Assembly: GCF_000422905.1 (NCBI RefSeq)
Contig: NZ_AUGY01000029.1
Coordinates: forward strand, 18,384-82,383
Direction: 5' to 3'
From: Paenibacillus alginolyticus DSM 5050 = NBRC 15375
GTDB lineage: Bacteria > Bacillota > Bacilli > Paenibacillales > NBRC-103111
DNA length: 64,000 nt
The position numbers and the translations under genes were made by a program. Below, piece by piece: positions 1 through 8,950 of this stretch. Under the pieces are notes generated by a model. It searched no databases and was not told the DNA's origin. It worked only from the letters and a program-made list of their open reading frames with translations. The first letter of the stretch is position 1; each line of letters opens with the position of its first letter.

Positions 1-674
1 TCCGCAGTTAAATCTTTGGCCACTTTACGGAACGTATCCCATGTCCAGTTGCCTTCGTTCAGGTATTCAGTAGGTGTTTTTACACCGTTGTTCTTGAACA
101 TGGTCTTGTTGTAGTAGATCACAATTGGAGCCGCTGTAGACCCAGCCGCATAAGGATTTCCGCCGAAAGTAAATGTTTTGGTTACAGCCTTATTCCATAT
201 TGGCGCGTTCAGATCAATGTACTTGTTGATCGGCTGCACAATCTTTTTGAGCGGGTATACCGGGAAGTTCTGATCATTGGCTTGCGCCACATCCACACGA
301 TCACCGGCGTTAACCATGGAGATTAATGTTGATTTCTGATCACCCCACGGAACGGCTACAACCGTTACTTTACCACCGTAAGCTTTCTCGAACTGCGGAA
401 TAGTTTCCCAAACGGCATCATAAGCATTCGGGTTATTTTTCTTGTCTTCTGCATATTTTTCCTTCGTTGTATGATACAAAATCGTAATATTGCCGTCTTT
501 AGGCGCCTTGCTTGCAGCAGGTGAGGCAGTAGTAGCTGCGCTTGCGGCAGGAGCAGATGGAACCGTTGTTTCTTTACTTACCGGAGTGTTTGCTTCCCCG
601 CAACCCGTTGCCATTATAGCCAGCACGGATACGCTCATTAATGCAACCGCTTTAGATTTGTGAGTTTGCTTCAT
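1..674 (-). CDS. Extracellular sugar-binding lipoprotein of an ABC importer (partial, C-terminus outside window)
   Basis: This is the N-terminal 224 residues or so of a family 1 extracellular solute-binding protein; the gene runs off the left edge. The start at 674 follows an AGGAGG-type ribosome binding site. The protein opens with a lipoprotein signal peptide ending in the lipobox MATGC, then a low-complexity Ala/Ser/Thr/Pro linker, then the substrate-binding fold (ITILYHTTKEKY, later PVYPLKKIVQPINKYIDL). It should be anchored to the outer face of the membrane and deliver a sugar to the two permeases encoded just upstream (801-2683). No ATPase is present nearby, as is usual for these importers, which share an MsmX-type ATPase encoded elsewhere. 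The substrate cannot be read from the sequence. Confidence 0.88.
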   Translation of the reverse strand, partial: MKQTHKSKAVALMSVSVLAIMATGCGEANTPVSKETTVPSAPAASAATTASPAASKAPKDGNITILYHTTKEKYAEDKKNNPNAYDAVWETIPQFEKAYGGKVTVVAVPWGDQKSTLISMVNAGDRVDVAQANDQNFPVYPLKKIVQPINKYIDLNAPIWNKAVTKTFTFGGNPYAAGSTAAPIVIYYNKTMFKNNGVKTPTEYLNEGNWTWDTFRKVAKDLTA

Positions 675-800
675 TGATAATAACCTCCTAATAAAATGTA
701 ATGACACCCTTGAGAAATATTCACAACCAACTTCGCTCAACTGATTAATGTCGTATCCTGCTAAGCATCGCCACCTTTCACACGGCTTTTTCCCTCTGAC

Positions 801-1760
801 TTACTTAATACCTACATGCTCAATACTGTCCGTAAAATACTTTTGCGTGATTAAGAACAGAACAATCAACGGTAAAATAGTGAGCAGCGCACCTGCTTGA
901 ATGCGGGTCATAATCACAAGCGGATCGCTGATCGTCTGTACATTGACGACGGATTGTAGATCAACCCGTAACGAAGATAGAGCGATCGCGAAATTCTTCT
1001 TTAAATTACCAAGAAATAGATTGGATAAGTAAAATTCGTTCCAGTGCCAGACGAAGGAAAACAGAAAAACTGTGATAATGGCATTTTTTGCGTTCGGCAG
1101 CATGATGCGGAAGAAGGTTTTGAATGGACCATAGCCATCTACATAAGCAGCATCTTCTAGTTCTACTGGCATCCCTTTGAAAAACTGACGGAAAATGAAG
1201 ATATACAGTCCAGAGCGAAGTCCCATGCCGAACATGGAGGGTAAGTAGAAGGCAAAATAATTACCTACCAAGCTAATATGCTCAGGGCCTCCTGTTACCG
1301 CATGCAGCAGCTTCATGATTCCGAAAGCATCGAAATATTTCATGTCTGCATACAAAGGGAGAATGATGGTTTGAACAGGTACAATCAACGTCAGCAGCAC
1401 TAAGGAGAACAAGAAGTTAGAGAAAGGAAACTGAAACCGGGCGAAACCGTACGCCACGAATGCACAGGCCAGCACATCCAGCAGGCCGCTTCCACCTCCA
1501 ATGAATAAACTGTTCTTAAATGCACCCCAGAAATCCATGACACGAAGCGTATCTTTAAAGTTGCTAAGCGTAAGTGTCTTAGGTATCCAGATGACACTGG
1601 GATCCATTGATTCTACTGGCACTCTCAGCGACATGCTGAGCATATAAAGCAGTGGGTAAAGAAGCTGATAAGCAAGCAAAGCCAAGACGGCGAAACGCAG
1701 GAATGAAACCGTCAGCTTGCGCAATTGTTTCGTCCTAGGTGTAAGATTCCGTAAACTCAA
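801..1760 (-). CDS. Carbohydrate ABC transporter permease (MalG type)
   Basis: This is a 319-residue inner-membrane permease with about six transmembrane segments and the conserved cytoplasmic EAA loop (EDAAYVDGYG, followed by FFRIMLPN) about 100 residues from the C-terminus, which docks on the ATPase. It ends in a hydrophobic segment and the short tail EHVGIK, typical of the MalG/AraQ class. The start at 1760 would be a TTG; an in-frame GTG at 1769 is an alternative, and neither has a strong ribosome binding site. It lies 20 bp downstream of the companion permease and upstream of the binding lipoprotein, so the three form one importer. Confidence 0.9.
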   Translation of the reverse strand: MSLRNLTPRTKQLRKLTVSFLRFAVLALLAYQLLYPLLYMLSMSLRVPVESMDPSVIWIPKTLTLSNFKDTLRVMDFWGAFKNSLFIGGGSGLLDVLACAFVAYGFARFQFPFSNFLFSLVLLTLIVPVQTIILPLYADMKYFDAFGIMKLLHAVTGGPEHISLVGNYFAFYLPSMFGMGLRSGLYIFIFRQFFKGMPVELEDAAYVDGYGPFKTFFRIMLPNAKNAIITVFLFSFVWHWNEFYLSNLFLGNLKKNFAIALSSLRVDLQSVVNVQTISDPLVIMTRIQAGALLTILPLIVLFLITQKYFTDSIEHVGIK

Positions 1761-1780
1761 GTTCGTTCACCGCTTTCCGT

Positions 1781-2683
1781 TTAATCCTCTAAATAAACAA
1801 TTCTTTTCTTTAGTAGCGTATAGACAACACCAAGAAAAATCGCAATTCCCAGACAATATAACCAAGCAAGAGCACTGCTGTAACCAAAACGGACCTGAGA
1901 AAATGCGGTATTGTATATCATCAGCACAACCGCGTTGCCGTAATCCGTGAATGTATCAATAATGGTATACACCACATTAAGGAGCATCATAGGTGTCAGC
2001 ATCGGCAGCGTGATTTTCCAGAATTGCTCCCATGATCTCGCTCCTTCGATGGAGGATGCTTCATACAAATGTCCTGGAACCGCATGAAGACCAGCTAGAA
2101 ATAGCAGCACCTGAACACCGGAACGCCAAGTAAGATCGAAAATACGGCTGATGACGTTATTCATGATATCGATTAGCTTTGGACCTAGACCAAGCTCTGT
2201 CAGTATCCCGTTTATACCTCCACCGCCGAATAGATAGACGCTCTGTACATTGCCTCGCATTCCCTGAGAGAAGACATCTTCTTTCAGAATCTCCATCAAT
2301 ACGCCAGAGGCGATAATAACCGGGAGAAATGAGATCGCTCGCATAAGGCCTCTTCCCCTAAATTTGTTTTTCAGCAGCACCGATACGAACAGACTGTACA
2401 CGAGAATGAGCGGCACGCCATAAAAGATATTGATAAAAGAGTCTGCTGCTTTGCGGATAAATTCAGGATCCTTGAATATCGCATACCGGAAATTATCGAG
2501 TCCGATGAAGGTTCCCCTCAGTCCCACTGGCGTCATCTCCAGGTTTTGGAAAGAAAACTTGAAGGATGTCAGCAGAGGATCCGCAAAGAAGACAATAAAT
2601 CCAATGATCCATGGGAGCACGAATAGGAATCCGTATAGTTGTTTTTTTCTCGTATAAGGCATCGCTTTCAGACTGCGGATCAT
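1781..2683 (-). CDS. Carbohydrate ABC transporter permease (MalF/UgpA type)
   Basis: This 300-residue permease starts with a cytoplasmic basic stretch and a first membrane segment (LYGFLFVLPWIIGFIVFF) typical of MalF/UgpA-type sugar permeases. It carries the EAA loop EASSIEGA followed by FWKITLPM. A strong ribosome binding site (AAGGAGG) precedes the ATG at 2683. It follows the DUF5696 gene by only 11 bp and precedes the MalG-type partner by 20 bp, so co-transcription is likely. The pair forms the membrane channel of the importer whose binding protein begins at 674. Confidence 0.9.
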   Translation of the reverse strand: MIRSLKAMPYTRKKQLYGFLFVLPWIIGFIVFFADPLLTSFKFSFQNLEMTPVGLRGTFIGLDNFRYAIFKDPEFIRKAADSFINIFYGVPLILVYSLFVSVLLKNKFRGRGLMRAISFLPVIIASGVLMEILKEDVFSQGMRGNVQSVYLFGGGGINGILTELGLGPKLIDIMNNVISRIFDLTWRSGVQVLLFLAGLHAVPGHLYEASSIEGARSWEQFWKITLPMLTPMMLLNVVYTIIDTFTDYGNAVVLMIYNTAFSQVRFGYSSALAWLYCLGIAIFLGVVYTLLKKRIVYLED

Positions 2684-2694
2684 ACGTATCCTCC

Positions 2695-4962
2695 TTATTG
2701 CAGTAAATAACCATTCGCTTCTACATGATCCTGACCAACGGTAACTGCTTTGTCTGTGTAGTTGATTAGAACTGACTTGCCGCTGGCATATGTCGTTCGG
2801 TATACCCCTTTTGATATTTGTTCATGATGGCTGATCACTTGCCCTCGGACAGGCATGAGTGCCTTGTTGATTTGCTCAAATTGCTTGCGTACGTCGTCTT
2901 GCCATTGATGAAATTCTGCGCTGAACAAGTCGTCTTCGTCTGTGCCCTTCAACTTGTTGCCGTCCTCGCCGATAAATCGGTACGAAGGATAGGTCCCCGT
3001 CTCGATCAGCTTGAGCAAATATTTCTCAGGATTACTAGACAAATTAATCGGCTCAGAGAACGCTGGAATCAACCCGCTGACCGCCATGCTGTAAAAAGGA
3101 ATGGATCCGTCTTCGCTGTCAAAATCGCTCGCAGTCAGTGGCACATCGGTTATGCTTTCTGCAAATGGAAATGCATAAGCATTCGCATGATCAAACATCA
3201 TGCCTCCTATTTGGGAAGATGCTGCCTTGAGCCCCTCCTGCCACAGTTGACCGGTGCCGTTCTTTGCTAACATGTCGCGTCTGAAGTCTGAATATAGGGT
3301 AGAACCGATGCTTTGCATCGCAATTCTCTTCACCCCGTTTTTAGCCGCCGAAGCGCTGAATCGTTCCAAAGTTTGCTTCACAGATTCCGGCTTTAGCAGG
3401 TACCAAGGTTCCACCAATGTATTCTTCACGCCGGTGCTAGTACTGTACTTATACATAAGCGCAGGCGCCCTTGTAATGCTTTTGCTAACATCGAAGAATT
3501 TGTAGAACCCATTGCCGCCTTTGTAATAATAAACAGGATCGATGGTGGGGTAGAAAGCGATGTTCTTCTGCTCTAAATCCTTCATCAGCGATTTTAAGCC
3601 CTGATTACCTCCTAGCTTGCTCTCTGCGTCCACACTCACCGGAATTTTGTCCTTCATTCCACCGCTTAACCAACCTTCATAGCGGATATGCAGGTTATCC
3701 ATACCGTTATCCTTTAATTGATTGACAGCGGTACGAACGTCGTCAAAGGAGGTAAGCGGTTCTACAGTTTGATAAGGAATTCCAAGAAACGTTGTGCGTT
3801 TTTTGATGCCACCGAGGAAGTCAACCAGCAATGGGATTTGATCCGTCTGTGTGTTTATTCCCTTTACATTTGTCGAAGACATTGGCTTTACGCCTTGATC
3901 TTCGACCAAATACTTCCGATAGCGTTCCGCCATGCCCGAGTAATCCGCTTTGGCGCCACTCAGGAAATAGTATCTGAGTTCGAAAGGTTGATTTCCCGCA
4001 TCTGAGGCAGAAGCTCTCACAACCTGCTTCTCATTAGGACTGCCTTCCATCAATACATTCGTTTCAAATTCCGTCATATTTAAATAACTGAACACTGAAT
4101 TGTATTGATTGTTCTTACCGCTAACCTCAGCCGTAATACCAGCTTGGTAAGCCCCTTGATGAATGACGGCAAGAAAAGCGCTGTCATTGTTTTTCAGACC
4201 GAATACAGGCAGGCGGATATCTTCTTTTACACTCGTCTGCTCATTCGTGGAGAGTGCCTGATCCCTACCGTATACACGCTCGTTATAGCTCTTGTATAAG
4301 GTCTTGTTATTATTAAAGTTAATTAATGCTCCACTACCGTCAGGTACGAATAAATACCCGCTATCCTTTATGCTGCCTGCACCGAAGAAGGGAAGCAAAC
4401 TGAGATTTACAATACGGTACTTATCCCGCTGCTCTATTCGCTCAGTCTCAATCGTCGCTACCAAAGCATCGTCGTGCAGTGTATACCGTAAAGGGATCGT
4501 AAGTCCTGCTTTCTTGAAATCGTAGACAACCTCAACCCCGCCTTGAATTTGCTTCCAGATGAAGGTTTTGTCCTGAACACTTCCGACAAAGCTGTTAAGC
4601 TGAAATGGTTTATTAAGCTGATCGATGTAGTCGACCAGCAACTGGGCACCCAGATCCATCTTTTTAACACCCTTGGCCATCGTGTCATTAGCCCGATCCT
4701 CCGGGTTGCTTCGCCAGACGTAGCCGGAAGACAAATCGGTTACGGCAATCTCAGCCGTTTCCGAATTAAAGTCGAGTGCAAGCTGACTATTCTGCGCTGT
4801 ACGCACGAAGCCCGCTGTGACAGCTGATCTGGATCGCTCAGTGTCCGGAGCAGACCCCTGAGTTGTCTGCTTGGATAGGCTTGACTCGCCATATAGTGTA
4901 TGGGAAGAGGTTAGGGCGAGAGCGCAAACCGTAAGGACGGTCACCAATAACCTTAATTTCAT
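2695..4962 (-). CDS. Secreted DUF5696-type protein of unknown function
   Basis: This 755-residue protein has a Sec signal peptide (LLVTVLTVCALALTSSHTLYG) and no lipobox or later membrane segment, so it is exported or loosely cell-associated. The body resembles the DUF5696 proteins found in Paenibacillus beside sugar importers; the match is from memory of the family, not a search. Visible features are a beta-rich N-terminal part (LAL DFNSETAEIAVTDL), and a central region with alternating helices and strands around residues 380-640 (VPVSVDAESKLGG, FYPTIDPVYYYKGG, GGMMFDHANAYAFPF) that could be a TIM-barrel-like fold. The latter contains several Asp/Glu in loop positions. No catalytic pair can be assigned. 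It sits between a YIP1-type membrane protein and two permeases, so a role in capture or processing of the imported glycan is inferred. Confidence 0.75.
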   Translation of the reverse strand: MKLRLLVTVLTVCALALTSSHTLYGESSLSKQTTQGSAPDTERSRSAVTAGFVRTAQNSQLALDFNSETAEIAVTDLSSGYVWRSNPEDRANDTMAKGVKKMDLGAQLLVDYIDQLNKPFQLNSFVGSVQDKTFIWKQIQGGVEVVYDFKKAGLTIPLRYTLHDDALVATIETERIEQRDKYRIVNLSLLPFFGAGSIKDSGYLFVPDGSGALINFNNNKTLYKSYNERVYGRDQALSTNEQTSVKEDIRLPVFGLKNNDSAFLAVIHQGAYQAGITAEVSGKNNQYNSVFSYLNMTEFETNVLMEGSPNEKQVVRASASDAGNQPFELRYYFLSGAKADYSGMAERYRKYLVEDQGVKPMSSTNVKGINTQTDQIPLLVDFLGGIKKRTTFLGIPYQTVEPLTSFDDVRTAVNQLKDNGMDNLHIRYEGWLSGGMKDKIPVSVDAESKLGGNQGLKSLMKDLEQKNIAFYPTIDPVYYYKGGNGFYKFFDVSKSITRAPALMYKYSTSTGVKNTLVEPWYLLKPESVKQTLERFSASAAKNGVKRIAMQSIGSTLYSDFRRDMLAKNGTGQLWQEGLKAASSQIGGMMFDHANAYAFPFAESITDVPLTASDFDSEDGSIPFYSMAVSGLIPAFSEPINLSSNPEKYLLKLIETGTYPSYRFIGEDGNKLKGTDEDDLFSAEFHQWQDDVRKQFEQINKALMPVRGQVISHHEQISKGVYRTTYASGKSVLINYTDKAVTVGQDHVEANGYLLQ

Positions 4963-5010
4963 ACTTTGCCCTTCCTCTCTAATTACTTTGATCAGCCTTC
5001 ATTCGTCTGA

Positions 5011-5676
5011 TTACAGACGGAACAAGACTTCGTTATAGATTGTCGTCACAAAGACGTAAGCCTGTTGATACAAGGTGTAGAACAAGATCATCAAGAATAC
5101 GATGATCCCCATAGCAGCAATCGTAAGCGCAATTGATTGCAGGTTTCTTACAAATCCGTAATCATGAACGATCAACAGGCCAATTAACATCAGGACGCTG
5201 CTCCATAGAATCGCCAGAACCGTTATATAATGGAGAAAGACGCCTTCTTCAACTAGCATGATTTTGCTTAGCAATGTTGTGACGATGAGCGAGATGACAT
5301 AAGGCATGATGGCATAAGCACTGACGATCATGATGTGGGAGGCTTTCCCCTCTCCGTCCATCCAAGTTGCGACCACCCAGTTGCTAAGCACCCACAATGC
5401 ATAAAGCGCAATGGTCTTAGCGGCTACCAGCCAAACATTCAGCTCATCCAGGTTATTCATATTGAATGCGTAACCCGTGTTTTGTCTTTCAAATATGGAG
5501 GAAAGGAAGAAAACAAGTACGATCGTAGCGACTGCAAGCAATGAACCTTTCCCTTCTTCCTTGACAGCGTAGAAGCTATCGAAAGGATGCAACAGAGCGC
5601 TAAAGGGATTTAATTTACTGCCTTGCTTAGCGGGATTCAACTTCAAGCCTTGACGATATAGGGTCGCGATATTCAT
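5011..5676 (-). CDS. YIP1-family polytopic membrane protein
   Basis: This is a 221-residue integral membrane protein with five hydrophobic segments (for example LLAVATIVLVFFLSSIF and ALYALWVLSNWVVATWM), matching the YIP1 domain layout. The N-terminal 30 residues or so are soluble and begin with MNIATLYRQGLKLNP. The ATG at 5676 overlaps the TGA of the preceding NHL-repeat gene (ATGA), with GGAGG eight bases upstream, indicating translational coupling. YIP1 proteins have no established bacterial function. Conservation of this gene beside DUF5696 and NHL-repeat genes suggests a shared membrane complex, but that is inference. Confidence 0.8.
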   Translation of the reverse strand: MNIATLYRQGLKLNPAKQGSKLNPFSALLHPFDSFYAVKEEGKGSLLAVATIVLVFFLSSIFERQNTGYAFNMNNLDELNVWLVAAKTIALYALWVLSNWVVATWMDGEGKASHIMIVSAYAIMPYVISLIVTTLLSKIMLVEEGVFLHYITVLAILWSSVLMLIGLLIVHDYGFVRNLQSIALTIAAMGIIVFLMILFYTLYQQAYVFVTTIYNEVLFRL

Positions 5677-7142
5677 ACTCGCTTCCTCCTTCCTCTATGG
5701 GCATACACCAAGCGGAACGCTCGGTAACCATACCATCCAACAACTGCCACAGCGAGCAGAGACATCACAATTGGCAAATTCATACGTACTGCTGCGATGC
5801 GTATCTGTGAAAAGTTATTGGAAAACCCCGCTCTGTCTGCTCCCTGCTTATAGTAATAAAGCGCGCTCTCGTAATCACCATTCTTTTCTAATGATTTAGC
5901 AATCCCAACATTGGCTATATCGCTGTGTATATTCCGCTTGGCTACATTTCGCCAGATGCTTGCTGCTTCTTCATACAAACCCTGGTTGTATAGAATGACC
6001 GCCTTACGAACCTGACTGCCATATTCAGTCAGGGAGAATTGGGTAATGTTTCGTTTGCCGGAATCCAGCACCAGAATGGAATCGTTCAGAAATGCGACGG
6101 CATTCGGTTGAAGGAACGTCCCTTGCTGGTTGCCGAGTGCGCCAAAGACTGCAAGGAGATTGCCATCCTGATCATATTCAAAGACACGACCGCGAGTCCG
6201 GTCCAGACCAGCGATGATACCATCACGATCGACAGCAAGATCAACGAAAGCTGTATCCTGCTTAACGGATTTCTTGATGGGAATTTCCTTATCACCGAAA
6301 TCCAGCTCTCCCTTTTTCCCTACCAACACATTGTTACCGAGTGGGTTTAACTTCTTGATCTCTTCCCTTGAATTCTCAGAGACAATCGTCGTCGTGTAAA
6401 CAAATCCATCGGGTCCCAGGTCCATGTTCGAATATTCAATTGGCAGCAATTTGGCCATGGAGTCCCTTTGGTCCTTCGTCAATATGCTTTTCCAGAACTT
6501 TTCCAGAACGACCGCCGGTGTGACCTCCACTTTGTTACTGCCAAAATATCCTGTAAATTGTCCCGTACTGTCAAATTGCATGAGCCCAAAGAATTGCCCT
6601 TCTGACAACACATAGATGCGCCCTGCTTCATCAGCCGAAACCTTGATAGGTTTAAATTTGAAATCTTGGGGGATCAGCGGATGGCTTGGTTTCTCAATCA
6701 CGAGTTGAACCTGTTTGCTGTTATTAACAAGAAGTACCCGCCCACTCCCCTTATCCGCAATAACGAGAAGGCCGTCTGCACCCATGAATATACCGGTAGG
6801 ACCCGACAAAGCAGTCTCTTTACCGTTCCACATCAGCTTGTCGATAATGTCCACTTTCTGAAACTGATCATTCAGTTTTACAATCCGGTTGTTGCCTGTG
6901 TCAGCAACGTAGATGAATCCTTTGCTGTCTACAAATAAATCCTGCGGATCATTGAAAGAGCCGGCACCGCTGTCAAGACCTGAGAAGACCCCACTAGGCA
7001 AATAGCTGTTGGGGGCAACTTTGGCATGGTCGCACTCATCGTAAACATAAGCTTGATAAGGACCTTCCGCATAGGTGCGGATAGGATTCAGTGCTAGTAA
7101 GAGAAATACAGCAGCTATGGCTATAACGCTTCTAATTTTCAT
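5673..7142 (-). CDS. Membrane-anchored NHL-repeat beta-propeller protein with TPR-like region
   Basis: The protein of 489 residues has a signal peptide (IRSVIAIAAVFLLLALNPI), then NHL-type beta-propeller repeats through about residue 365. These include DPQDLFVDSKGFIYVADTG followed by NNRIVKL, and later DLAVDRDGIIAGLDRTRG and FLQPNAVAFLNDSILVLDSG. Two TPR-like helical hairpins follow (LYNQGLYEEAASIWRNVA, NGDYESALYYYKQGADRA), then a C-terminal membrane segment (LPIVMSLLAVAVVGWYGY) and a basic tail RRKRV. The topology therefore places the propeller outside and a short tail inside. I chose the ATG at 7142 because AGGAGG lies just before it and inside the longer reading frame that begins at 7157. 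NHL propellers bind proteins or polymers and have no fixed enzymatic role. It may be a scaffold for the surrounding importer genes. Confidence 0.8.
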   Translation of the reverse strand: MKIRSVIAIAAVFLLLALNPIRTYAEGPYQAYVYDECDHAKVAPNSYLPSGVFSGLDSGAGSFNDPQDLFVDSKGFIYVADTGNNRIVKLNDQFQKVDIIDKLMWNGKETALSGPTGIFMGADGLLVIADKGSGRVLLVNNSKQVQLVIEKPSHPLIPQDFKFKPIKVSADEAGRIYVLSEGQFFGLMQFDSTGQFTGYFGSNKVEVTPAVVLEKFWKSILTKDQRDSMAKLLPIEYSNMDLGPDGFVYTTTIVSENSREEIKKLNPLGNNVLVGKKGELDFGDKEIPIKKSVKQDTAFVDLAVDRDGIIAGLDRTRGRVFEYDQDGNLLAVFGALGNQQGTFLQPNAVAFLNDSILVLDSGKRNITQFSLTEYGSQVRKAVILYNQGLYEEAASIWRNVAKRNIHSDIANVGIAKSLEKNGDYESALYYYKQGADRAGFSNNFSQIRIAAVRMNLPIVMSLLAVAVVGWYGYRAFRLVYAHRGRRKRV

Positions 7143-7153
7143 AGCTCCTCCTG

Positions 7154-8023
7154 TCATTTGATCCCGGCGAACGTCATGGTTTCCACAACTTTGCGCTGGA
7201 GCAAAACGAATAACAAAATCGGCGGCAGCATGAGTATGACTGAAGCAGCAGAACCCGGTCCCATTCTCACGATCGAATTCTCCTGGGCGATTTGTTCAAA
7301 GGCCGTTCGCACCATCTTCAGCGATTCGCTAAAGACGAGATCGGACTGCGTGTAGTTCCACATTTGGTTAAACTGGAAGAGGATCACAGTCATGATGGCC
7401 GGCAATGCATTCGGCATAATAATCGTAAAAAATGTCCGAAATTCGCTCGACCCATCGATCCGCGCAGCTTCCAAGATTTGATCAGGTATCTGTTCGATAA
7501 ACTGCTTCATAAGGAAGAGTCCCAGTGATGACCCGATCCAAGGGAAGATTAATGCCCAGTACGTATTCACCAAGTTCAACTTCGTCATAAGAATAAAAAG
7601 CGGCATGAACGTTACGGAAGGAACGAACATTAGCGCCATAACAATGGCAGCAAACAACGGCTTTTTTCCGGGAAACCCATGCTTAGCAAGCGGATAAGCA
7701 GCCATTGATGCGAACAACACATGGCCTAAGGTTCCCAGGCTTGTCACGAACATGGTATTAAACATATAACGAGATAAAGGCACCCATAAACTGGAGACTA
7801 GCTGAAACAGATCCTTATAGCTGTCGAGCGTCGGTCTTACAACGATGAATCGAGGCGGGAATTGCAACAGCTCGTCAATCGGCTTCAACGAGTTGACCAG
7901 CGCATAGACCAAAGGGAGCATCGATATGCAAGCAAGCAAGCCGATCAATCCATACACCATCATATTGCCAATCATGGAACGGCGAGCCTTGTCGCCTGTT
8001 TTACTTTTTAAATTGATCACCAA
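7154..8023 (-). CDS. Carbohydrate ABC transporter permease (MalG/AraQ type)
   Basis: This is a six-span inner-membrane permease of 289 residues with the EAA loop EAARIDGS followed by FRTFFTIIMPNALPA. It ends MTFAGIK, a typical end for this class. I prefer the TTG at 8023 (a GTG lies 3 bases on), because AAGGAGG sits seven bases upstream; the longer frame from 8041 would begin before that ribosome binding site. It is separated from its MalF-type partner by about 27 bp and from the NHL gene by 11 bp. The first of two importers in this operon, it likely works with the CBM-bearing binding protein at 8947-11802. Confidence 0.9.
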   Translation of the reverse strand: MVINLKSKTGDKARRSMIGNMMVYGLIGLLACISMLPLVYALVNSLKPIDELLQFPPRFIVVRPTLDSYKDLFQLVSSLWVPLSRYMFNTMFVTSLGTLGHVLFASMAAYPLAKHGFPGKKPLFAAIVMALMFVPSVTFMPLFILMTKLNLVNTYWALIFPWIGSSLGLFLMKQFIEQIPDQILEAARIDGSSEFRTFFTIIMPNALPAIMTVILFQFNQMWNYTQSDLVFSESLKMVRTAFEQIAQENSIVRMGPGSAASVILMLPPILLFVLLQRKVVETMTFAGIK

Positions 8024-8050
8024 CGTAGATCCTCCTTTCAATCATCGTGG

Positions 8051-8950
8051 TTAAGTGCCCACTTTACCCAGTAATTTCGTAGCAAGTCGGTTCGAAAGTA
8101 CCATCATAAGGAACAGAACGACTGCGATGGCCGATGCATAGCCCATTTCGTAGCGTATGGAACCGTAATCCATCAGGTGGGTAACCATCGTTTCAGCTTT
8201 ATATTCCGTACTTGGAAACCCGGCTAGATTAATCGACACGTCCCCGACGCTGAATGCCGTAATAATCTGCATCACGACACCAAACACAAGCTGCGGGATC
8301 ATGGATGGTAGTGTAATATACCAAAGCTCTTGAAATCGATTCTTGATTCCGTCCATCATGCCAGCTTCGTACAAGCTTCTATCAATCGTCTGCAATCCAG
8401 CTATGAAAGCAAGGAAACTGATGCCAAGACTCATCCACAGTTGAATAAAGATAAGCACCGCTATCATATATTTAGGATCCAGGAGCCAAGCGATCGGGTT
8501 GTTGATAAACCCATATTTAATTAAGAACGAGTTCACATACCCATACTCATCAGGGCTAAAGATCAGAAACCACATCGGATACACGGAGGCACCAGCGATA
8601 GCTGGCAAATAAAAAATGGTCGTAGCAACAGATCTCATTGTTCTGGACATGTCATTGATCATCCATGCCACTAGAAAACTAAGAAAATAGCCGATGGGTC
8701 CAGTAACAAAAGCGAATAAGAGCGTATTTTTTACAGCAATGATGAAGACATCATCGTCCAGAAACATGCGGATGTAGTTGTACCATCCAATAAATCTCGG
8801 AGGCTCAATCATATTGAAATAAGTGAAGCCAAGAGCAATCGACAGAATAACGGGAAGAATCGTGAACAAGATGAAAAAGAGCATATACGGCAGCATCAGC
8901 AGATAGCTTTCTCGATGTTTCTTAAAAGTCGTCGTCAGGTTCATCTTCAT
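8051..8950 (-). CDS. Carbohydrate ABC transporter permease (MalF/UgpA type)
   Basis: This is a 299-residue permease with the usual MalF/UgpA start (SYLLMLPYMLFFILFTILPV), about six membrane spans and the EAA loop EAGMMDG followed by FQELWYITLPSM. Its ATG overlaps the TGA of the upstream binding protein (ATGA at 8947-8950), with GGAGTG just before, so the two are translationally coupled. It forms the channel with the permease at 7154-8023. The substrate is unknown; the adjacent GH32 gene makes fructo-oligosaccharides plausible. Confidence 0.9.
   Translation of the reverse strand: MKMNLTTTFKKHRESYLLMLPYMLFFILFTILPVILSIALGFTYFNMIEPPRFIGWYNYIRMFLDDDVFIIAVKNTLLFAFVTGPIGYFLSFLVAWMINDMSRTMRSVATTIFYLPAIAGASVYPMWFLIFSPDEYGYVNSFLIKYGFINNPIAWLLDPKYMIAVLIFIQLWMSLGISFLAFIAGLQTIDRSLYEAGMMDGIKNRFQELWYITLPSMIPQLVFGVVMQIITAFSVGDVSINLAGFPSTEYKAETMVTHLMDYGSIRYEMGYASAIAVVLFLMMVLSNRLATKLLGKVGT

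Noticed and set aside
2657..2670. cre-like sequence TGAAAGCGATGCCT in the first codons of the permease gene at 1781-2683
   Set aside because: It matches the consensus but is within coding sequence in the middle of an operon with no sign of a promoter; chance is likely.
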